Source of the DNA: an uncultured Eubacteriales bacterium
Lineage (GTDB): Bacteria > Bacillota > Clostridia > Christensenellales > Borkfalkiaceae
Length of the DNA: 46,426 bases
NCBI GenBank assembly: GCA_900548285.1
Contig: URKE01000012.1
Location: 1-46,426 of the forward strand
Direction of reading: 5' to 3'
Shown: positions 1-8,226 of the stretch, one piece after another
Position numbering within the stretch: position 1 is the stretch's first letter
Layout of the letters: each line of letters starts with the position of its first letter
Program-made: the position numbers and the translations under genes
The notes under the pieces: model-generated
What the model was told of the DNA's origin: nothing
The model's input: only the letters and a program-made list of their open reading frames with translations
Databases searched by the model: none

Positions 1-209
1 AAGAGGCGTTATGAATATTTATACGAGCGGAATGGGACGGAAAATAATCCTTTAATAATCCGTATGCAAAAACGATAGTGACAACCAGGCCGATAATCGT
101 CCGGGTTTTTCGGTAGACTTTACATGAAATTCAATCTCTAAAGAAAAAACAATCGGCTATGTATGTATTGTTTATCGTAGTAACTTTTGTTCTGTTATAA
201 AAATGCGGA

Positions 210-534
210 TTGGCGAGTAAAAACGGAAAAAACAAAAGTATCTTCGCAATAATTGGAGCAACTACAAAACGCCGATATTTCCGCGCTTTATGCCGAATTC
301 GTCTTCGCCAGTACCGCCAAGTACGGACAAAGTCGCCTTCGACGGGAATCATCGATAATAGCGTGCAACGATTAATTAGCCAAGAAAAAGAGTAATCGGA
401 TAGATTTCGACGCCTACAAAATGGACAAAAAAGCCCTATATAAGTCGATTATCGCAACAATTAACGGCGAAACGAAGTGTAAGAGCGAAGATATAAGAGA
501 GATAGTCTTTTACAAAACGGGCGTCACGTTTTAA
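210..534 (+). pseudogene. Frameshifted hypothetical gene remnant
   Basis: Coding-like sequence is spread over different frames here. One frame between about 250 and 350 reads NADISALYAEFVFASTAKYG and then stops. A second (210-395) ends IIDNSVQRLISQEKE. A third, 421-534, encodes a 37-residue peptide starting MDKKALYKSI and ending FYKTGVTF. The pieces follow one another in order, which suggests one gene broken by frameshifts. I do not recognise the family. The third piece contains an exact copy of the dispersed TATAAGTCGATTA element, read as YKSI. No ribosome binding site or promoter is convincing. Bases 1-209 show only short coding-like fragments and nothing I can name. Confidence 0.35.
439..451 (+). 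repeat. Dispersed element copy, exact 13-bp core
   Basis: TATAAGTCGATTA, preceded by GCCC and followed by TCGC. It lies inside the decayed ORF at 421-534 and is read as YKSI. Confidence 0.8.
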
Positions 535-565
535 GCGTTATTATTTATTACGAATTAAAAAGGAG

Positions 566-1180
566 AAGAAACATTCGTCGGTAGACGGCGGCGCGATCGA
601 AAACGAACGCAAAACCGTGGATATAACCAAAGGCGTATCCGAGTGGAGCGGTGTTTCCCGCGTATATCTGGACGCTTCGGGCGAAGTTATCGCGCGTAAT
701 TACAAGAGCGTCGATCCCAAAATCAAATATACCGATTCGTCGAATCGTAACGACGTGGTGAGCATGAAGATCGTCAACGACGAAAAGAATCTTTATCTTC
801 GCGTCGAAACCAAGGCGCGCGTTACGGAGCATACGAGCGGCGACGAAGAGTGGATGAACGTATATATTTCCACCGGCGCGGCGGGCGGTTGGGAGAATTA
901 CAATTATATCGTAAACCGCAATCCCGAAGAAAACGGCGCTACTTCCGTGTAGAAATTCGACGGAACGACGCTCGGAAACGCGGGTTCGGCTAAGTATTTC
1001 TGCCAGGGAAATTACATTTTCTACGAAATACCCCTGTCCGCGTTAGGCGTCTTTGCAGGAACGGAAATTCAACTCAAAATAACCGATAATATCAGTCGGT
1101 TTTTGAATATAGACGCTTTCTATACGAGCGGCGAAGCGGCTCCGGTAGGGCGGCTTAACTTCGCGTACAAAATCGCCTGA
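566..1180 (+). pseudogene. Remnant of a CBM9/DOMON-like beta-sandwich domain, interrupted by TAG
   Basis: A frame entered near 566 is open through a GTG at 617, reaches a TAG at 950-952, and continues in the same frame to TGA at 1178-1180. Both halves read as one domain: before the stop come SRVYLDASGE, YTDSSNRNDVV and NLYLRVETKA, and after it FYEIPLSALG and DAFYTSGEAAPVGRLNFAY. This pattern (TGRND-like, NLYFYV-like, DFYxSGDxAPGGRFNY-like) is known from C-terminal carbohydrate-binding-type sandwich domains of secreted glycan-active proteins. No signal peptide or catalytic domain lies upstream, so only the C-terminal end of a former protein seems to be left. Alternatively it is a short gene with one nonsense mutation or a sequencing error. 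Confidence 0.55.
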
Positions 1181-1521
1181 TACAAATATAAAACGGCGTA
1201 TTCGCGATACGGAAGATGGTTTGTTGTCCGGCATGATTGCATTGCCTGCAGCGGCGTTGTTCGCCTGAGCAACGTGCTTCGGCGTTTCCGACCTTTTCGG
1301 CGACGAACAATTTTCCGCTACGGAAGAACAGTGCGGGAATAAACGCTGTCGTTGTACTTCTTATTAATGCTGAAAATGTTGCGATAAACGACTTATACGG
1401 GCTTATTTATCTTGTGAAGGAAGAAATTTTCCGCGACGACGACAATGGTTGTTTAATCTCCGGCATCCGATAAAAATCCTTTTAAAATCAAATCGCCTGC
1501 GGCTAATCGCTCCCGCGAAAT
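1181..1521. other. Gene-poor stretch downstream of the pseudogenes
   Basis: No supported gene is present. A 78-codon open frame at 1237-1473 has no ribosome binding site, no recognisable motif and odd composition, so I treat it as chance or as more decayed sequence. The stretch contains a one-mismatch copy of the dispersed element at 1385-1397. Confidence 0.5.
1385..1397 (-). repeat. Dispersed element copy, one mismatch
   Basis: Reverse complement reads TATAAGTCGTTTA, one base from the 13-bp core. It lies in the gene-poor stretch. Confidence 0.5.
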
Positions 1522-1575
1522 AAAAAACTTACATTCCACGGAAATTCTCCCGGAGAGTAAGTTTTTTCTTTTTGC
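1522..1575. terminator. Bidirectional intrinsic terminator
   Basis: AAAAAACTTAC at 1522-1532 pairs perfectly with GTAAGTTTTTT at 1557-1567, around a 24-nt loop that includes a GGAAATTCTCCC-type inner pairing. A T-rich tail follows. It separates the decayed region from the pheST unit. Confidence 0.6.
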
Positions 1576-1599
1576 GGCGATTTTATGTTTATATCTTGA

Positions 1600-1628
1600 T
1601 TGACAATACTTATTTTATAAGATATAAT
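1600..1628 (+). promoter_or_regulatory. Sigma-A promoter of pheST
   Basis: TTGACA at 1600-1605, a 17-bp spacer and TATAAT at 1623-1628 match the housekeeping consensus exactly. Transcription would begin near 1635, leaving a leader of about 130 nt. I see no T-box sequence in that leader. Confidence 0.85.
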
Positions 1629-1701
1629 ATACGATATATAAGTATTTTTATTACATTATATCTATATATCTATATCTTTGCCGCGGCGCGATAATCGTAA
1701 C

Positions 1702-1737
1702 GGTCGATCGGACGATTAAGACGATCAGGACGATTGG
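1702..1737 (+). repeat. 9-bp tandem repeat in the pheS leader
   Basis: Four 9-bp units: GGTCGATCG, GACGATTAA, GACGATCAG and GACGATTGG. They end 31 bases before the pheS start codon. Confidence 0.6.
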
Positions 1738-1768
1738 TAACCCCGCAGGCTACAACGGAGATAAAATT

Positions 1769-2794
1769 ATGGAAGAAAAAATTCAGGAGATTAAAGGGAA
1801 AATCGCTCTGGAACTCGCCGACGTCAAGACGAGCAACGAACTTTTCCAACTCAAAGCCAAGTATATTCTGGGCAAAGCCGGGATAATCCCCGGGCTTATG
1901 AAGGAACTCGGCAAGGCGGCGAAAGAGGACAGACCAAAACTCGGAATGGTCATCAACAGCCTTAAAGAATGGGCTACGGACTATTTCGCGAAAAAGGAAG
2001 CGGAGATAAGCGAGGCGGAGAGGAATTATCGTTACAAAAAAGAAACGATAGACATCACCATGCCGGCAAAAACCTTGAAACAAGGCACTCTTCATCCCGT
2101 AAGCATAGTTAAAGCCGAACTTATCGACATTTTTGCAGGAATGGGTTTCAAGGTGCTTGAAACGAGAGAAATCGAGGATGATTTCCACAACTTCACCGCG
2201 CTCAACACGCCCAAGGAACATCCGGCGAGAGATAAGCAGGACACGTTTTATATCAACGACGATTTTATGCTTCGCACCCACACTTCGCCCGGACAAATCC
2301 GCAGCCTTACGACGATGAAACCCCCGTTTAAAGTTCTTATCCCCGGCAGGGTTTACCGCGCGGACGACGACGCGACTCATTCGCCCATGTTCCACCAGAT
2401 GGAAGGGCTTGTCATCGACGAAAAAATCACGCTTTGCGACCTTCAGGGCATGCTCGACGTTCTCGTTAAAAAAATGTTCTCCGAAGAGGCGAAAACCCGT
2501 TTCCGTCCTTCTTTCTTCCCGTTCACCGAGCCGTCCGTGGAAGTCGACGTAAGTTGTTTCGAGTGCGGCGGAAAAGGTTGCAAACTCTGCAAAGGTACGG
2601 GCTGGATAGAGATTCTCGGCGGCGGAATCGTCAACCGCAAAGTTCTCGAAAACTGCGGAGTAGACCCTGACAAGTATACGGGGTTTGCGTTCGGTTTGGG
2701 GCTTGACCGTATCGCGATGCTTAAAAACGGCGTGAACAACATTCACGTCCTTTACGAGGGCGATCTGCGCGCGCTCGAACAATTCAAAGGTTAA
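1769..2794 (+). CDS. pheS: Phenylalanine--tRNA ligase alpha subunit
   Basis: This is the catalytic alpha subunit of the cytoplasmic alpha2-beta2 PheRS, which charges tRNA-Phe with phenylalanine using ATP. The 341-residue length is normal for bacteria. An N-terminal coiled coil (about 1-85) is followed by the class II synthetase core. Motif 2 lies near residue 245 (FRPSFFPFTEPS) and motif 3 at about 305-318 (GFAFGLGLDRIAML). A Cys-rich CFECGGKGCKLC stretch near residue 264 is common in Firmicutes homologues. The ATG at 1769 has a GGAG seven to eight bases upstream. pheT follows after 13 bases, so the two subunits are cotranscribed from the promoter at 1600. Confidence 0.97.
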   Translation: MEEKIQEIKGKIALELADVKTSNELFQLKAKYILGKAGIIPGLMKELGKAAKEDRPKLGMVINSLKEWATDYFAKKEAEISEAERNYRYKKETIDITMPAKTLKQGTLHPVSIVKAELIDIFAGMGFKVLETREIEDDFHNFTALNTPKEHPARDKQDTFYINDDFMLRTHTSPGQIRSLTTMKPPFKVLIPGRVYRADDDATHSPMFHQMEGLVIDEKITLCDLQGMLDVLVKKMFSEEAKTRFRPSFFPFTEPSVEVDVSCFECGGKGCKLCKGTGWIEILGGGIVNRKVLENCGVDPDKYTGFAFGLGLDRIAMLKNGVNNIHVLYEGDLRALEQFKG

Positions 2795-2807
2795 GGAGGA
2801 CGAAAAA

Positions 2808-5213
2808 ATGTTAGCGCCTTTAAGTTGGCTTAAAGAATATGTAGATATAGACGTAACGCCCGAAGAACTCGAAAAGAAACTTTTCGATTGCGGCTTCGAG
2901 GTGGAGCAGATCATTCCTTACGGCGATAAAATCGACAAGGTCGTGACCTGCAAAATCAAAGAAATAACTCAGCATCCCAACGCGGAAAGACTTCGCGTCT
3001 GTCAGGTGGACGCCGGCAAGTACGGCGTTCTGCAGATTATCACGAACGCTACCAACGTGTCCGTCGGCGATATCGTTCCCGTTGCTGTTGACGGGGCGAC
3101 TCTCGCGACGGGCGACAAAATTTTTAACGGAAAACTCCGCGGCGAGCCTTCTTACGGAATGTTCTGCGGCGGCGAAGAGATAGGTATCGACGATAATTTC
3201 TACGACGGAGCGTCGGGCGACAGCGTGCTTATCTTCAACGAGAAAAACCTTCCGCTCGGAGAGGAAGTGAGAGATCTTCTCGCGCTTAAGGATTACGTTT
3301 TCGATATTTCGGTGCTTGCAAACCGCCCCGACTGCCAGAGCGTTTTAGGTATCGCTCGCGAAATCGCCGCAACTCTTAAAAAACCGCTGAAAGAACCTTC
3401 TTACGAATATACGGTAAAAAAAGCGACTGCCGCCGACGCGGTTAAGGTTACCGTTAAGGACGGCGAACTTTGTCCGCGTTATATCGCTCACTTCGTGGGC
3501 GACGTGAAAATCGGAAAATCGCCGAAGTGGATGACGAGAAGGCTTAAAATGTGCGGAATCAATTCCATAAGCAACGTTGTCGACATCACTAACTACGTTC
3601 TTCTCGAACTCGGTCAGCCTATGCACGCGTTCGACGAAAACGACCTCGAAAAGAGAGAAATAATCGTCCGCCGCGCCGAAAACGGCGAAAAAATCGTCAC
3701 GCTCGACGAAAAGGAACTCACGTTGAACAACGACAATCTCGTTATCTGCGACGGGGCTAAACCCGTAGCCTTAGCGGGAATAATGGGCGGACTCAACAGC
3801 GAAATCAAGGACGCTACGAAAGGCGTTGTTTTCGAATGTGCGAAATTCAAGAGAGATAACGTCAGAAGGTCGGCGAGAATGCTCGGCAAATCGTCCGATT
3901 CGTCGAAGAGATTTGAAAAAGGCGTGGACGAATACACCACCGAAAGGGCGATGAAAAGAGCGTTGCATCTCGTTGAAGAACTCGGCGCGGGCGTACCCAC
4001 AGACGTTCACGTTGACGTTTCGGCGGGAAAAGAACAGGAAAACAAAACCGTTAAAACGACGTTTTCAAAGATTAACGGCGTTCTCGGCATAAAAGTTCCG
4101 AAAGGTACCGTTATCGATATTTTAAAACGTCTTAACTTCGGCGTGGAGACGAGCGGTGACGAAATCACTACCGTCGCTCCGCCTTACAGAGAGGACGTTG
4201 AAGGTTATCCCGACCTTGCGGAAGAAGTTATCAGAATGTACGGTTACGAACACGTCGTTCCGACGCTTTTAAAAGACGCGAAAATCACCGCGGGCGGTTA
4301 CACAAAAGAACAGAAAGACGAACTTAAAGTTAAAAAGACGCTTATAGAGCAGGGGTATAACGAAGTTATGACTTATTCGTTCTATTCCAAAAAGGACGTC
4401 GCCGCGCTTCATCTCGGCGAGAACGACGAAGAGGGAAAAGTCATCGTCATCGAAAACCCGATAAGCGATAATTACGAAGTTATGAGAAGAACGCTCGTTC
4501 CGTCACTTCTCGGCGTGGTTTCGAGAAACGTGAAGAAGGGCAATTATGCCGGGCGTATTTTTGAAATCGCTAAAACGTATATTCCGAAGAGTTTTCCTGT
4601 TTCCGATTTCCCGGAAGAGAGAAAACACCTTTGCTTAGCCGTTTTCGGCGACGGAGAAGATTTCTTCACCGTGAAAGGCGCGCTCAAAGTTATCGAGGAT
4701 AATTTCGGGGTTAAATTCAACCTCGGCGTGAGAGCGGAAAAGACCTATCTTCACCCGGGCGTTTCGGCGAAGATAATTCTCGGCGGAGAGGAAATAGGCT
4801 GTTTCGGTCAGGTTACTTACGAAACCTGCGCGGAATTCGACCTCGAATGTAAAGTTTTCGTTCTCGAACTCGATTACGATTCGCTTCAGGCGGCGTTTAC
4901 CGTTCCGTTTAAGTTCGAGCCGCTTCCGAAGTTCCCCGAGGTGAAGAGAGATCTCGCGCTCATCGCGGACGAAGAGATAACGTGCGGCGAAATAGAGGAC
5001 GTTATCCGCTCCGCGTGCAAGCAGAGCGTTAAAAACGTGGAACTGTTCGACGTTTACGTCGGAGATCAGATCGGCGCAGGCAAAAAGAGTATGGCGTTCA
5101 CAGTAACTTTCTCGTCGGACGGAACGAAACCGCTCGAAACGGGCGACGTCGACGGCTTCGTAAAACGTATTTTGGGTAGTCTGAAACACAGACTTAACGT
5201 TGAATTGAGATAA
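2808..5213 (+). CDS. pheT: Phenylalanine--tRNA ligase beta subunit
   Basis: Beta subunit of PheRS, 801 residues, the full family length. In order it shows an EMAP-like tRNA-binding domain (about 40-150), the B3/4 editing domain that hydrolyses mischarged Tyr-tRNA-Phe (about 205-375), a B5 domain (about 405-475, KINGVLGIKVP), a catalytic-like core, and a C-terminal ferredoxin-fold anticodon-binding domain (about 705-800, FPEVKRDLALI). The ATG has a strong AAGGAGG upstream. It lies 13 bases after pheS. The DUF896 gene follows after 23 bases and may share the transcript. Confidence 0.97.
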   Translation: MLAPLSWLKEYVDIDVTPEELEKKLFDCGFEVEQIIPYGDKIDKVVTCKIKEITQHPNAERLRVCQVDAGKYGVLQIITNATNVSVGDIVPVAVDGATLATGDKIFNGKLRGEPSYGMFCGGEEIGIDDNFYDGASGDSVLIFNEKNLPLGEEVRDLLALKDYVFDISVLANRPDCQSVLGIAREIAATLKKPLKEPSYEYTVKKATAADAVKVTVKDGELCPRYIAHFVGDVKIGKSPKWMTRRLKMCGINSISNVVDITNYVLLELGQPMHAFDENDLEKREIIVRRAENGEKIVTLDEKELTLNNDNLVICDGAKPVALAGIMGGLNSEIKDATKGVVFECAKFKRDNVRRSARMLGKSSDSSKRFEKGVDEYTTERAMKRALHLVEELGAGVPTDVHVDVSAGKEQENKTVKTTFSKINGVLGIKVPKGTVIDILKRLNFGVETSGDEITTVAPPYREDVEGYPDLAEEVIRMYGYEHVVPTLLKDAKITAGGYTKEQKDELKVKKTLIEQGYNEVMTYSFYSKKDVAALHLGENDEEGKVIVIENPISDNYEVMRRTLVPSLLGVVSRNVKKGNYAGRIFEIAKTYIPKSFPVSDFPEERKHLCLAVFGDGEDFFTVKGALKVIEDNFGVKFNLGVRAEKTYLHPGVSAKIILGGEEIGCFGQVTYETCAEFDLECKVFVLELDYDSLQAAFTVPFKFEPLPKFPEVKRDLALIADEEITCGEIEDVIRSACKQSVKNVELFDVYVGDQIGAGKKSMAFTVTFSSDGTKPLETGDVDGFVKRILGSLKHRLNVELR

Positions 5214-5236
5214 CGGAAATAAGGAGCAAGACGCCT

Positions 5237-5485
5237 ATGGTTGACATCGAAAGAATAAATTTCCTCGCGAAGAAACAGCGCGAGGAAGGGCTTACGGACG
5301 AGGAAAAAGCCGAACAGGCAAAACTTCGCAGGGAATATATCGACAGCGTGGTCGGCAATCTCAGGTCGCAACTCGACAACACTTACGTTGTGGAAGGAGA
5401 TAAAAAAATCAAACTCGAAAGAGTTGAAAAGCCCGAAAAAGACGCCGACGGCGAACCTGCCGGCAGTCCGAATAAATCAAATTAA
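5237..5485 (+). CDS. DUF896 (YnzC/UPF0291) family small protein
   Basis: 82 residues. The N-terminal half matches the DUF896 family: INFLAKKQREEGLTDEE, then EQAKLRREYIDSVVGNLR, two helices forming a small hairpin bundle. The C-terminal tail after residue 55 is charged and probably disordered. In Bacillus the homologue YnzC belongs to the SOS-associated yneA locus, but its biochemical role is not settled. The start ATG has GGAG eleven bases upstream. It sits between pheT and a short-chain dehydrogenase, a context that says little about its job. Confidence 0.85.
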   Translation: MVDIERINFLAKKQREEGLTDEEKAEQAKLRREYIDSVVGNLRSQLDNTYVVEGDKKIKLERVEKPEKDADGEPAGSPNKSN

Positions 5486-5491
5486 TACGGC

Positions 5492-5504
5492 TATAAGTCG
5501 ATTA
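5492..5504 (+). repeat. Dispersed element copy, exact 13-bp core
   Basis: TATAAGTCGATTA flanked by GGC and ACGGC. It occupies the place where the ribosome binding site of the gene at 5518 would be expected, between the DUF896 gene and the dehydrogenase. Confidence 0.9.
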
Positions 5505-5517
5505 ACGGCAGTTTTTT

Positions 5518-6297
5518 ATGGATTATACGTTGATTACGGGCGCTTGCGGAGGCTTGGGGAAGGAGTTTTGCCGCCAACTGATAAAAAGCGACGATTTGTT
5601 TCTGACGGGCAGAAGCAAGCAGAAACTCTTGCTTTTAAAGGAAGAACTTCAAAGAATCGAGCCGAACAGGAAAATAGAAATATTCGAAGCCGACCTCACG
5701 AACGAGGAAGACAGAAAAAAATTATTCGATTACGCAGACGAAAACGGAATAAAATTTTCGGGTTATATCGGCGTTGCGGGAGCGGATATTCAGAAGAAAT
5801 TTTTGAAATACACGCCCGAAAAAGTCGTGTTTCAGATCCGGCTCAACTTCGAGGCGAACGTGGCGGTGTGTCACGCCGTTCTGAAAAGACGCGCGGCGAA
5901 CTTGAAAATTCTTTCGGTGAGCAGTATGAGCGGAAGCACTCCGATGCCGTATTTTGCCATATATTCCGCAACGAAATCCGCGCTCATTAATTTTTACACT
6001 TCGCTTCGTTTCGAGGTTAAGGACGCAAAAATAACCGTTCTCGCGCCAGGGGGGATTCCCACGCGGGAGGACGTGAAGAGAGATATCGAAATTCAGGGAC
6101 GGACGGGGAAATTATCCGCTAAACCCGCGGAATTCGTTGTGAAAAAGGCCCTCAAAGGGCTTGAAAAGAACAAGCGGCTCGTTATCCCGGGATTTTTCAA
6201 CAAGTTCGTTTACGGGCTTGAAAAAATCGTTCCGATGCCCGTAAAATGCAGTTTTGTTGCAAAAAAGTGGAAAAACAAGGAAAAGGACGCATTTTAA
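5518..6297 (+). CDS. Short-chain dehydrogenase/reductase
   Basis: 259 residues, a classical-length SDR with a Rossmann fold. The dinucleotide-binding motif TGACGGLG is at residues 7-14, and Asp in EADL near 60 would contact the adenine ring. The catalytic serine is in VSSMSG near residue 139, and the YSATK catalytic pair is Tyr149/Lys153. The variant resembles the DltE/YqjQ-like oxidoreductases, but the substrate cannot be told. There is no good Shine-Dalgarno: the ATG at 5518 follows a T-run and a copy of the dispersed element. The 3' end, stop codon included, is part of a 26-bp duplication. Confidence 0.9.
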   Translation: MDYTLITGACGGLGKEFCRQLIKSDDLFLTGRSKQKLLLLKEELQRIEPNRKIEIFEADLTNEEDRKKLFDYADENGIKFSGYIGVAGADIQKKFLKYTPEKVVFQIRLNFEANVAVCHAVLKRRAANLKILSVSSMSGSTPMPYFAIYSATKSALINFYTSLRFEVKDAKITVLAPGGIPTREDVKRDIEIQGRTGKLSAKPAEFVVKKALKGLEKNKRLVIPGFFNKFVYGLEKIVPMPVKCSFVAKKWKNKEKDAF

Positions 6298-6328
6298 TCT
6301 TAAAAGAAAAGGACGCATTTTAATTTTA
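6281..6328 (+). repeat. 26-bp-period duplication over the SDR stop codon
   Basis: AAAAGGACGCATTTTAATCT at 6281-6300 recurs at 6307 with one change (TTT for TCT). The first copy holds the last codons and TAA of the dehydrogenase, and the second lies in the intergenic space. The two copies are 26 bases apart. Confidence 0.8.
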
Positions 6329-6384
6329 AGGAACGCAATGCCAACGTGGATAAACTTCCCGCAGTACAATCAAGGAGAACAAAA

Positions 6385-7215
6385 ATGAGTTACGCAGACA
6401 AAGTTTTTAAAGAAAACGTAAAAGATATACTCGAAAACGGGGTGTGGGATACGGATATGGACGTCCGCCCGAGATGGCTGGACGGAACGCCCGCGCACAC
6501 CGTTAAAAAATTCTGCATAGTCAACAGATACGATTTGTCGAAAGAATTTCCTATTATGACCATACGAAAACAGGGTTTTAAAAACGCTATCGACGAAATT
6601 CTGTGGATATGGCAGAAAAAATCCAACAAAATAGCCGATCTTCACTCGCACATCTGGGATAGTTGGGCGGGCGAGGACGGAACGATCGGCAAGGCTTACG
6701 GCTATCAACTCGGCGTTAAACATAAGTATAAAGAGGGTGAATTCGATCAGGTGGACAGGGTTTTGTTCGACCTTAAAAACAACCCCGCCTCAAGAAGAAT
6801 TATGACGAATATTTATACTTTCGCCGACCTGCACGAGATGAATCTTTACCCTTGCGCTTATTCGATGACGTTCAACGTCGCGGGGGATAAACTCAACGGA
6901 ATTTTAAATCAGCGTTCCAATGATATGGCGGTTGCGAACAACTGGAACGTTATGCAATACGCCGCCCTTCTGATGATGTTCGCGCAGGTTACCGGTTTCA
7001 AGCCCGGCGAACTCGTTCACGTCATCGCGGACGCGCATATCTACGACAGGCATATTCCGTCCGTAAAGGAAATGATCGGAAACCCCGAATATCCCGCGCC
7101 GAAACTTATCATCAACCCCGACGTGAAAGATTTTTACGATTTCAAAGTGGAAGATTTCGTTCTCGAAGATTATCAGGCGACGCCGCTTTCAAAAAGACTC
7201 GAGGTCGCCGTATGA
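6385..7215 (+). CDS. thyA: Thymidylate synthase
   Basis: Folate-dependent thymidylate synthase (ThyA) converts dUMP and methylene-THF to dTMP and DHF in the cytosol. 276 residues. The catalytic cysteine is Cys157 in MNLYPCAYSM. Substrate-contact motifs QRSND and DAHIYDRHI follow in the usual order. I chose the ATG at 6385 over a GTG at 6346 because AAGGAG lies just ahead of it and homology begins with the SYADK segment. It overlaps folA by four bases (ATGA). That couples the enzyme that makes dihydrofolate to the one that reduces it. Confidence 0.95.
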   Translation: MSYADKVFKENVKDILENGVWDTDMDVRPRWLDGTPAHTVKKFCIVNRYDLSKEFPIMTIRKQGFKNAIDEILWIWQKKSNKIADLHSHIWDSWAGEDGTIGKAYGYQLGVKHKYKEGEFDQVDRVLFDLKNNPASRRIMTNIYTFADLHEMNLYPCAYSMTFNVAGDKLNGILNQRSNDMAVANNWNVMQYAALLMMFAQVTGFKPGELVHVIADAHIYDRHIPSVKEMIGNPEYPAPKLIINPDVKDFYDFKVEDFVLEDYQATPLSKRLEVAV

Positions 7216-7712
7216 ACGGGAACGGAAAAATCAAGGCGATCGTCGCCGTCGATAAGAAGTGGGGCATCGGCAAAAAGAACGACCTTTTGTTTCGTCTGCC
7301 GCTCGATATGAAGTATTTCCGCGAGAAAACCGACGGAAAAACAGTTTGCATGGGATATAACACTCTGTTGTCGTTTCCCGGAGGAAAACCGCTCAAAAAC
7401 AGGAAAAATATCGTAATCTGCCCGGAGGGCGTTGAGCGCGACGACGTTGTTATCGTTCACACCTTGGACGAAATGCTGAAAACGATAGCGGCGGAAGAGA
7501 ACGACGTTTACGTTATCGGCGGCGCGTATTTTTATAAAAGCATGCTCCCGTTTTGCGACGAAGTTCTCGTGACTAAGGTCGACGCGGACGGGGAAGCGGA
7601 AGTCTTTTTTGAAAATCTCGACGAGAGAGCGGATTTCGGACTTGCGAGCGAAAGCGAAACGTTTGAAACGAACGGATATAACATAAAATTCTGCGTTTAT
7701 AAACATTTATAA
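7212..7712 (+). CDS. folA: Dihydrofolate reductase
   Basis: DHFR reduces dihydrofolate to tetrahydrofolate with NADPH. 166 residues, normal length. KAIVAVDKKWGIGKKNDL is the first strand and Met20-loop region, VCMGYNTL corresponds to the NADPH-binding MGRxT segment, and DVYVIGGAYFYK carries the GG turn that binds cofactor. The start overlaps the thyA stop (ATGA), the usual translational coupling of this pair. The usual Trp/Asp positions are partly changed (RLPLDMKYF), as in other divergent clostridial DHFRs. Confidence 0.93.
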   Translation: MNGNGKIKAIVAVDKKWGIGKKNDLLFRLPLDMKYFREKTDGKTVCMGYNTLLSFPGGKPLKNRKNIVICPEGVERDDVVIVHTLDEMLKTIAAEENDVYVIGGAYFYKSMLPFCDEVLVTKVDADGEAEVFFENLDERADFGLASESETFETNGYNIKFCVYKHL

Positions 7713-7738
7713 GTATTTATAAGCATTTTCGGGCGGGC

Positions 7739-7780
7739 GTGTTGACGATTGCGCGATTGACAACCGCGTGATTGATAATT
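7739..7780 (+). repeat. Degenerate 15-bp tandem repeat
   Basis: GCGCGATTGACAACC (7751-7765) is followed by GCGTGATTGATAATT (7766-7780), preceded by a partial related unit. It lies between folA and the cupin gene. Confidence 0.45.
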
Positions 7781-7811
7781 CGCCTGTAACCGAAAACGAA
7801 AAGGTGAAAAT

Positions 7812-8144
7812 ATGAAAATCGAATTTGGCGGGTTAACCGAAAAACGTATCGAAGAATTCAACGGCGGCAAGGGCGCGATAAACCTTAAATCGATCGATAA
7901 AAACGACGTTAAGTTTTTGTCGGCAAGGTTGGAGCCGGGTTCGTCCGTCGGTATGCACAAACATATGGACACGAGCGAAATTATCATCATTCTGTCCGGA
8001 AAGGCAAAGGCGATCTGCGACGGCGAAACGGAAATGCTCGTTGCCGGCAGTTGCCATTTCTGCCCGCGCGGCAGTTCTCACACGCTTATGAATATCGGCG
8101 AGGACGATCTCGTTTTCGTCGCCGCCGTTCCCCGTCAGATATAA
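7812..8144 (+). CDS. Cupin-domain protein
   Basis: 110 residues, a single cupin barrel. Cupin motif 1 reads GSSVGMHKHMDTSEIIIILSG, with two histidines and a glutamate in metal-ligand positions. Motif 2 is CPRGSSHTLMN with the last histidine. A bound divalent metal is therefore likely. Small stand-alone cupins may be isomerases, dioxygenases or sugar-binding proteins, and nothing here decides between them. AAGGTG precedes the ATG. It is preceded by a degenerate repeat and followed by a copy of the dispersed element. Confidence 0.88.
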   Translation: MKIEFGGLTEKRIEEFNGGKGAINLKSIDKNDVKFLSARLEPGSSVGMHKHMDTSEIIIILSGKAKAICDGETEMLVAGSCHFCPRGSSHTLMNIGEDDLVFVAAVPRQI

Positions 8145-8193
8145 TCCGGCTGTTCGTGGCGTAAATAACATGTTTAGCGGCAATAAGACCGCC

Positions 8194-8206
8194 TATAAGC
8201 CGATTA
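8194..8206 (+). repeat. Dispersed element copy, one mismatch
   Basis: TATAAGCCGATTA with perfect outer flanks GCC and ACGGC, 20 bases before the PHP gene start. Confidence 0.85.
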
Positions 8207-8226
8207 ACGGCATTTTTACTTAAGCA

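Noticed and set aside
1237..1473. 78-codon ORF
   Set aside because: No ribosome binding site, no recognisable motif, and it lies in a decayed stretch containing a repeat element.
1629..1768. T-box leader upstream of pheST
   Set aside because: The leader is only about 130 nt and lacks the conserved T-box sequence and a terminator/antiterminator pair.
1670..2914. 414-codon minus-strand ORF antisense to pheS
   Set aside because: It is the antisense shadow of pheS; the plus strand encodes a clear synthetase subunit.
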